DNA of 64,000 nt from Pedobacter sp. FW305-3-2-15-E-R2A2 (GTDB lineage: Bacteria > Bacteroidota > Bacteroidia > Sphingobacteriales > Sphingobacteriaceae): the NCBI RefSeq assembly GCF_038446955.1, contig NZ_CP151803.1:4836001-4900000 (forward strand). The letters are read 5' to 3'. The position numbers and the translations under genes were made by a program. The notes beneath the pieces are model-generated. The model was not told the DNA's origin. It saw only the letters and a list, made by a program, of their open reading frames with translations, and searched no databases. Of this stretch, positions 60,760-64,000 are shown in pieces (position 1 is the first letter of the stretch; each line of letters begins with the position of its first letter).

Positions 60760-61998
60760 TTAATGCTGAATGTTTTCTGTCATTTTAATAAAGCTCTCAC
60801 TGTCTACCAGATAAGCGGCATTTTTACTGATGTTCCAGGTACTGATGTCTTCATTGATCTGGACCATTCCCCCGATGGTGATGCCGGCATCCACTACTTT
60901 AGGAAGGAACACATTGCCCTCTTTCTTAAAGACCACCTGTTTATTTCCCACCGAAAGCACTGCAGCCTCCGGTAGCCACCAGGAGGCCTTTAATAATACC
61001 GGAATCCTGGCCGTCAGCAGTTGCCCTGGCTTAATCGTCGGATTTAGCAGGTAGGCCCTGGCAATGGTAAAATTTTCTCCGTTTTTAAAAGTCGGCTGAA
61101 TAAGGCCAATCTCTGCAGCCTGACTTTCCGATTTATCCGCAGTTTTGTAAAAGATGAACTTTTTACCCTTTTTGATATGTGCCGCAAAGGCCGCTTTCAG
61201 TGAAAACTCTGCCACCAGTCGATCTGAACTGTAAATGGTAAACAATGAAGCACCTGCACTTACATATTGACCTTCCCTTAACAACACCGGTGAAGCCACA
61301 GGTACCGCCGCAGGACTGGCTGCTGCCGCAGCAGAAGCCCCTCCCATTTCAGTCATCCCATCACCACCTGAAGACGCAGCAGCCGAAGGAGCCGAGGGGG
61401 AAGAGGCGGTAGCTGCTGCTGTTTTCTCCAGGATATATCCTGAGGTATTGCTGTATACCGGAATCCGGTAACTTGGTTTACCTGTTTTTAATAAATTGCT
61501 AATCCCTGAAGGGGTCATTCCTAAAAGGATCAGGCGCTGTTTTCCCTGTGCAAGCATCATCGGATCGTTCCCGCTCCGGTGGATGAACAGCAGTTCCTGT
61601 TGTGCCGCAGCCAGGTCCGGCGAATAAATCTCCATGATCAGCTGCCCCTTTTTAACGGGCTGGTAATTGTATTTGACCCATAAACGCTCTATCCTTCCGC
61701 TCACCTTACTGGAGATGTTGTTCTGGTTTCTTGCGTCATAATTCATGACTCCCTGAACTTCTTCGGTAAAGATTTTCGCTCCGTATTCTGCCTTAATTAC
61801 CGGCAAAGCAGAGACCACCTGCTCGTTGGAAGGCTTCAGTAAATGAGAAAGGTTGCTGTCGATTTTCACAACACCCGGATCATGATGCACTCCTTTTTTC
61901 TCTTTGCAGGCACTGATCAATAGGATTCCGGCTGTTCCCAATATCATAAACCCCCGGAAGGCCGAAGCTCCGCGCCTAACGATATAATTCTTTCTCAT
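60760..61998 (-). CDS. RND efflux adaptor (CusB-like) with Ala/Ser-rich insert
   Basis: 412 residues. The N-terminal hydrophobic segment ends in the lipobox LLISAC (about residue 31), followed by KEKKGVHHDP. CusB-type motifs include NNISSKVSGRIERLWVKYNY and YSPDLAAAQQELLFIH. Within the second lipoyl half, between SGYILEKT and LLREGQYVSAGASLF, lies a low-complexity stretch of about 45 residues rich in Ala, Ser, Pro and Met (for example GGDGMTEMGGASAAAAA). This is an unusual insert, possibly metal- or partner-binding. Its start overlaps the TolC-type gene by 23 bp and its stop is 4 bp from the second adaptor. Confidence 0.9.
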   Translation of the reverse strand: MRKNYIVRRGASAFRGFMILGTAGILLISACKEKKGVHHDPGVVKIDSNLSHLLKPSNEQVVSALPVIKAEYGAKIFTEEVQGVMNYDARNQNNISSKVSGRIERLWVKYNYQPVKKGQLIMEIYSPDLAAAQQELLFIHRSGNDPMMLAQGKQRLILLGMTPSGISNLLKTGKPSYRIPVYSNTSGYILEKTAAATASSPSAPSAAASSGGDGMTEMGGASAAAAASPAAVPVASPVLLREGQYVSAGASLFTIYSSDRLVAEFSLKAAFAAHIKKGKKFIFYKTADKSESQAAEIGLIQPTFKNGENFTIARAYLLNPTIKPGQLLTARIPVLLKASWWLPEAAVLSVGNKQVVFKKEGNVFLPKVVDAGITIGGMVQINEDISTWNISKNAAYLVDSESFIKMTENIQH

Positions 61999-63226
61999 AA
62001 TCTACGATCATTAAATAAAGTTTAAGTTTCTCGTCCAATACACTGGTCTGCATCATGGTCAATGCTTCCCAGGTACCGATCACCTCCGGCAGCTCCATTT
62101 TGTTCTCCCGGTAGCTGAGGAAACTTACATCCATTGTTTTCTGAAGCGTAGGAATGATCTTGTCTTCCATCGCTTCGATCCGCTTTTGCATGGACTGGAT
62201 TTCAAACTGCATCCCATAAAGCATGCCCTGGGTTTCCTGCAGCATGGCTGATTTTTCCTTTTCCATCGCCAGCACCTCATAGGCCATCCCCTTGGCTTCA
62301 GATTTATACATCTTTGAAGACCATGGCGCAATAGGAATGCTCACCATCCCCATAATGCTGAAAGCCTTGGGCATCATTTTAGTCAATGGCGACATATGGT
62401 CGAAGCGGAGTTTAAAGTCCGGGCGACTTTGTTTCTTCATCGCCTCGATGTTCAGTTTCATCGAATAAATGCTGTAATCCATTTTTTTGATGTCCTTTCT
62501 TACCATCGCCAGACTTCCTGTATCAATCATTGCAGCAGGTACATATTGAGGCTGATAAGTGGAGTCTATGGCAAAGTCCATATTTCCGGGATTGTTCATC
62601 AGGCTGTTTAACCAGGCGCGGGATTTGGCCATATCGCCTTCCTGCATCCGGATCATGTTCCTGTTTTCTTCAATCTTTGCTGAAGCTTTGTAAACGCTTC
62701 CCAATTTCGACTGGTTATAAGGATACCTGATCTCCTCGATCTTTTTCATCGTCTGCATGATCTTCTCATTTTTCTGCAAAATGGAGATCTTTTGAAGGGC
62801 AACAAGCCAGGTAAAGTACAGTCGTTTGGCCTGTGCTTTATATTCGTTCAGCGTGACTCCCCTCGTTGCATTTTCTACATTGCCTTTAGACTCGATGAAC
62901 TTGCGGTTGGCATTTAGCTTCACCGGATTCGGGATGTCCTGCTCAAACTGAACCATGACCGACCCTTTGTCGCGGTCGTCCATCATCACCTGTCCAGGAT
63001 AAGGGGTCATAAATGTCCCTACCCCAACCATTGGCGCCATCCATGCGGTGGCTGCTTTACCGAGGTGTTTATAGCTTTCTGCTTTCAGTCCGTAAGACTG
63101 TAACAGTAAATTATTCTGATTGATCCTGTTCAGGATGGTATCCAGTGAAAGGACTGGTTTTTGCTGCGCCACCGAATAAAAGGGAAGCAGGCAAATCAGC
63201 CATACGATTCTTTTAATGTTGTACAT
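61976..63226 (-). CDS. TolC-family outer-membrane channel (CusC-like)
   Basis: 416 residues from MYNIKRIVWL (63226), chosen because GGAGG stands 6 bp before this ATG. A signal peptide (LICLLPFYSVAQQ) precedes the TolC helical repeats. The mature protein is Met-rich (MAPMVGVGTFMTPYPGQVMM; MSPLTKMMPKAFSIMGMV), which fits copper or silver handling. The coiled helices (KIEENRNMIRMQEGDMAKSR and MQFEIQSMQKRIEAMEDKI) form the periplasmic tunnel. It completes the exit duct of the CusCBA-like system. Its start overlaps the pump stop by 14 bp. Confidence 0.9.
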   Translation of the reverse strand: MYNIKRIVWLICLLPFYSVAQQKPVLSLDTILNRINQNNLLLQSYGLKAESYKHLGKAATAWMAPMVGVGTFMTPYPGQVMMDDRDKGSVMVQFEQDIPNPVKLNANRKFIESKGNVENATRGVTLNEYKAQAKRLYFTWLVALQKISILQKNEKIMQTMKKIEEIRYPYNQSKLGSVYKASAKIEENRNMIRMQEGDMAKSRAWLNSLMNNPGNMDFAIDSTYQPQYVPAAMIDTGSLAMVRKDIKKMDYSIYSMKLNIEAMKKQSRPDFKLRFDHMSPLTKMMPKAFSIMGMVSIPIAPWSSKMYKSEAKGMAYEVLAMEKEKSAMLQETQGMLYGMQFEIQSMQKRIEAMEDKIIPTLQKTMDVSFLSYRENKMELPEVIGTWEALTMMQTSVLDEKLKLYLMIVDYEKELYR

Positions 63227-64000
63227 CATGCACCTCCAATTTTCCATATTTTCTCAATTCGTATTCTTTAGACATCAGAAAGATCAGTGGCGTCACCAAC
63301 AGGATGTGTGTAGAAGAAGTCAATACCCCTCCAATCATCGGCAATACGATGGGTTGCATCACGTCTACCCCGACTCCTGTGGCCCATAATACCGGCACCA
63401 ATCCAAAGAGCGACACACAAACTGTCATCAGCTTTGGCCTTAACCTTCTTGCCGCACCGAAAATCACATATTCTCTTAAATCTGCTTTGGTAATCGTTTC
63501 GCTGGAATTTCCTTTTAATTTGATCAGCTGCTGCATGGCATCATTGAGATAGATGACCATCACAATTCCCGTCTCGACGGCGATCCCAAACAGGGCAATA
63601 AAGCCCACTGCGACCCCAACGGAAAGGTTAACATCCCAGAACCAGATCATATACGCTCCGCCGATTAAGGCAAAAGGAACGGTGATCAGACTCAGGAAAG
63701 CTTCCCTGATGGAATGAAAAGCAAAATATAAAGAGAAGAAAATGATCACCAGCACTACCGGCGCAATCCACATCAGGGTTTGTTTACCCCTGATCAGGTT
63801 CTCATACTGTCCGCTCCACTCCAGGAAATAACCTTCAGGAAGGATCCCTTTTTCTTTGTTCAGCTTCTCCATTGCGTCCTGAACAGTACTTCCCAAATCT
63901 CTGTCCCTCACATTAAACATCACTGCACCGCGAAGGATGGCATTGTCTGAACTGATCATTGGCGGACCATCTTCGAACTTCACATCAGCAACTGCCGAAA
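63213..64000 (-). CDS. CusA/CzcA-family heavy-metal RND pump, C-terminal part (cut by window edge)
   Basis: About 261 residues are visible and the frame runs off the right edge (base 64000), so the N-terminal three quarters is outside. The last periplasmic block (ILPEGYFLEWSGQYENLIRG) and helices 8-12 are present: LMWIAPVVLVIIFFSLYFAF, SVGVAVGFIALFGIAVETGI, with the typical late helix GGVLTSSTHILLVTPLIFLM. This fits CusA/CzcA-type proton-driven metal exporters, with the SilA/CusA short C-terminus. Metal choice (Cu+/Ag+ versus Zn/Co/Cd) depends on residues not seen here; Met-rich partners favour Cu/Ag. Confidence 0.93.
   Translation of the reverse strand, partial: SAVADVKFEDGPPMISSDNAILRGAVMFNVRDRDLGSTVQDAMEKLNKEKGILPEGYFLEWSGQYENLIRGKQTLMWIAPVVLVIIFFSLYFAFHSIREAFLSLITVPFALIGGAYMIWFWDVNLSVGVAVGFIALFGIAVETGIVMVIYLNDAMQQLIKLKGNSSETITKADLREYVIFGAARRLRPKLMTVCVSLFGLVPVLWATGVGVDVMQPIVLPMIGGVLTSSTHILLVTPLIFLMSKEYELRKYGKLEVHDVQH

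Noticed and set aside
1..64000. CRISPR arrays, tRNA, rRNA, insertion sequences and prophage
   Set aside because: No regularly spaced repeats with spacers, no cloverleaf I could recognise, and no transposase, integrase or phage structural genes were seen.

Overview
The window looks like a chromosomal stretch of a Bacteroidota species, most probably Sphingobacteriaceae close to Pedobacter. The reasons are two SusC/SusD pairs, an ECF sigma/FecR pair, many short-lipobox lipoproteins of the S-C-K-K type, Bacteroidota-type -7 boxes (TAnnTTTG) ahead of several genes, weak Shine-Dalgarno signals and moderate GC. I see no tRNA, rRNA, CRISPR array, insertion sequence or phage gene. The genus is inferred from gene style only. 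The first gene (FtsX-type permease) and the last (CusA-type pump) are cut by the window edges.

Region 1 (1-11 kb) is about export and its control. A TetR-HMA-like-MFS operon has a strong tandem operator over its own promoter. A DUF417 membrane protein follows. A MacA-LolD/MacB-FtsX-type ABC efflux operon then stands divergent from an NtrC-type regulator and its membrane histidine kinase. Region 2 (11-16.6 kb) is envelope-related: an LpxL-like acyltransferase, a TPR protein, a very large AsmA-like protein and a sterol-desaturase/fatty-acid-hydroxylase family membrane enzyme.

Region 3 (16.7-33.9 kb) is a polysaccharide utilisation locus that I read as N-glycan directed. On the minus strand are SusC, SusD, a GH92 alpha-mannosidase, an Endo-H-like endo-beta-N-acetylglucosaminidase and a second GH18-type lipoprotein, facing a convergent GH18 paralogue. 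On the plus strand, divergently, are ECF sigma, FecR anti-sigma, an STN-containing SusC and a second SusD. Only the plus-strand SusC has the signalling domain, so the sigma/FecR pair probably senses through it.

Region 4 (34-46.3 kb) is mixed: cysE-cysM, a YcbB-like L,D-transpeptidase lipoprotein, a cold-shock protein, an 843-residue outer-membrane barrel protein with a kinase-like N-terminal part, a DUF218 protein, a CocE-type hydrolase with a LytS/LytTR pair, and a DinB protein. Region 5 (46.3-50.8 kb) has a GH28-like beta-helix protein and a GH36 alpha-galactosidase, then a DUF4397 lipoprotein.

Region 6 (51-58.9 kb) holds a small HTH-like protein, a DUF1003 protein, and an mprF-virJ/acvB pair that matches the known lysyl-phosphatidylglycerol synthesis/hydrolysis module. 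It also has a VOC protein divergent from HxlR-Crp regulators and an NAD-dependent epimerase. Region 7 (58.9-64 kb) is a heavy-metal (Cu/Ag-type) RND efflux operon: CusA-like pump (partial), TolC-like channel, two different CusB-like adaptors and a His-rich DUF3347 lipoprotein.
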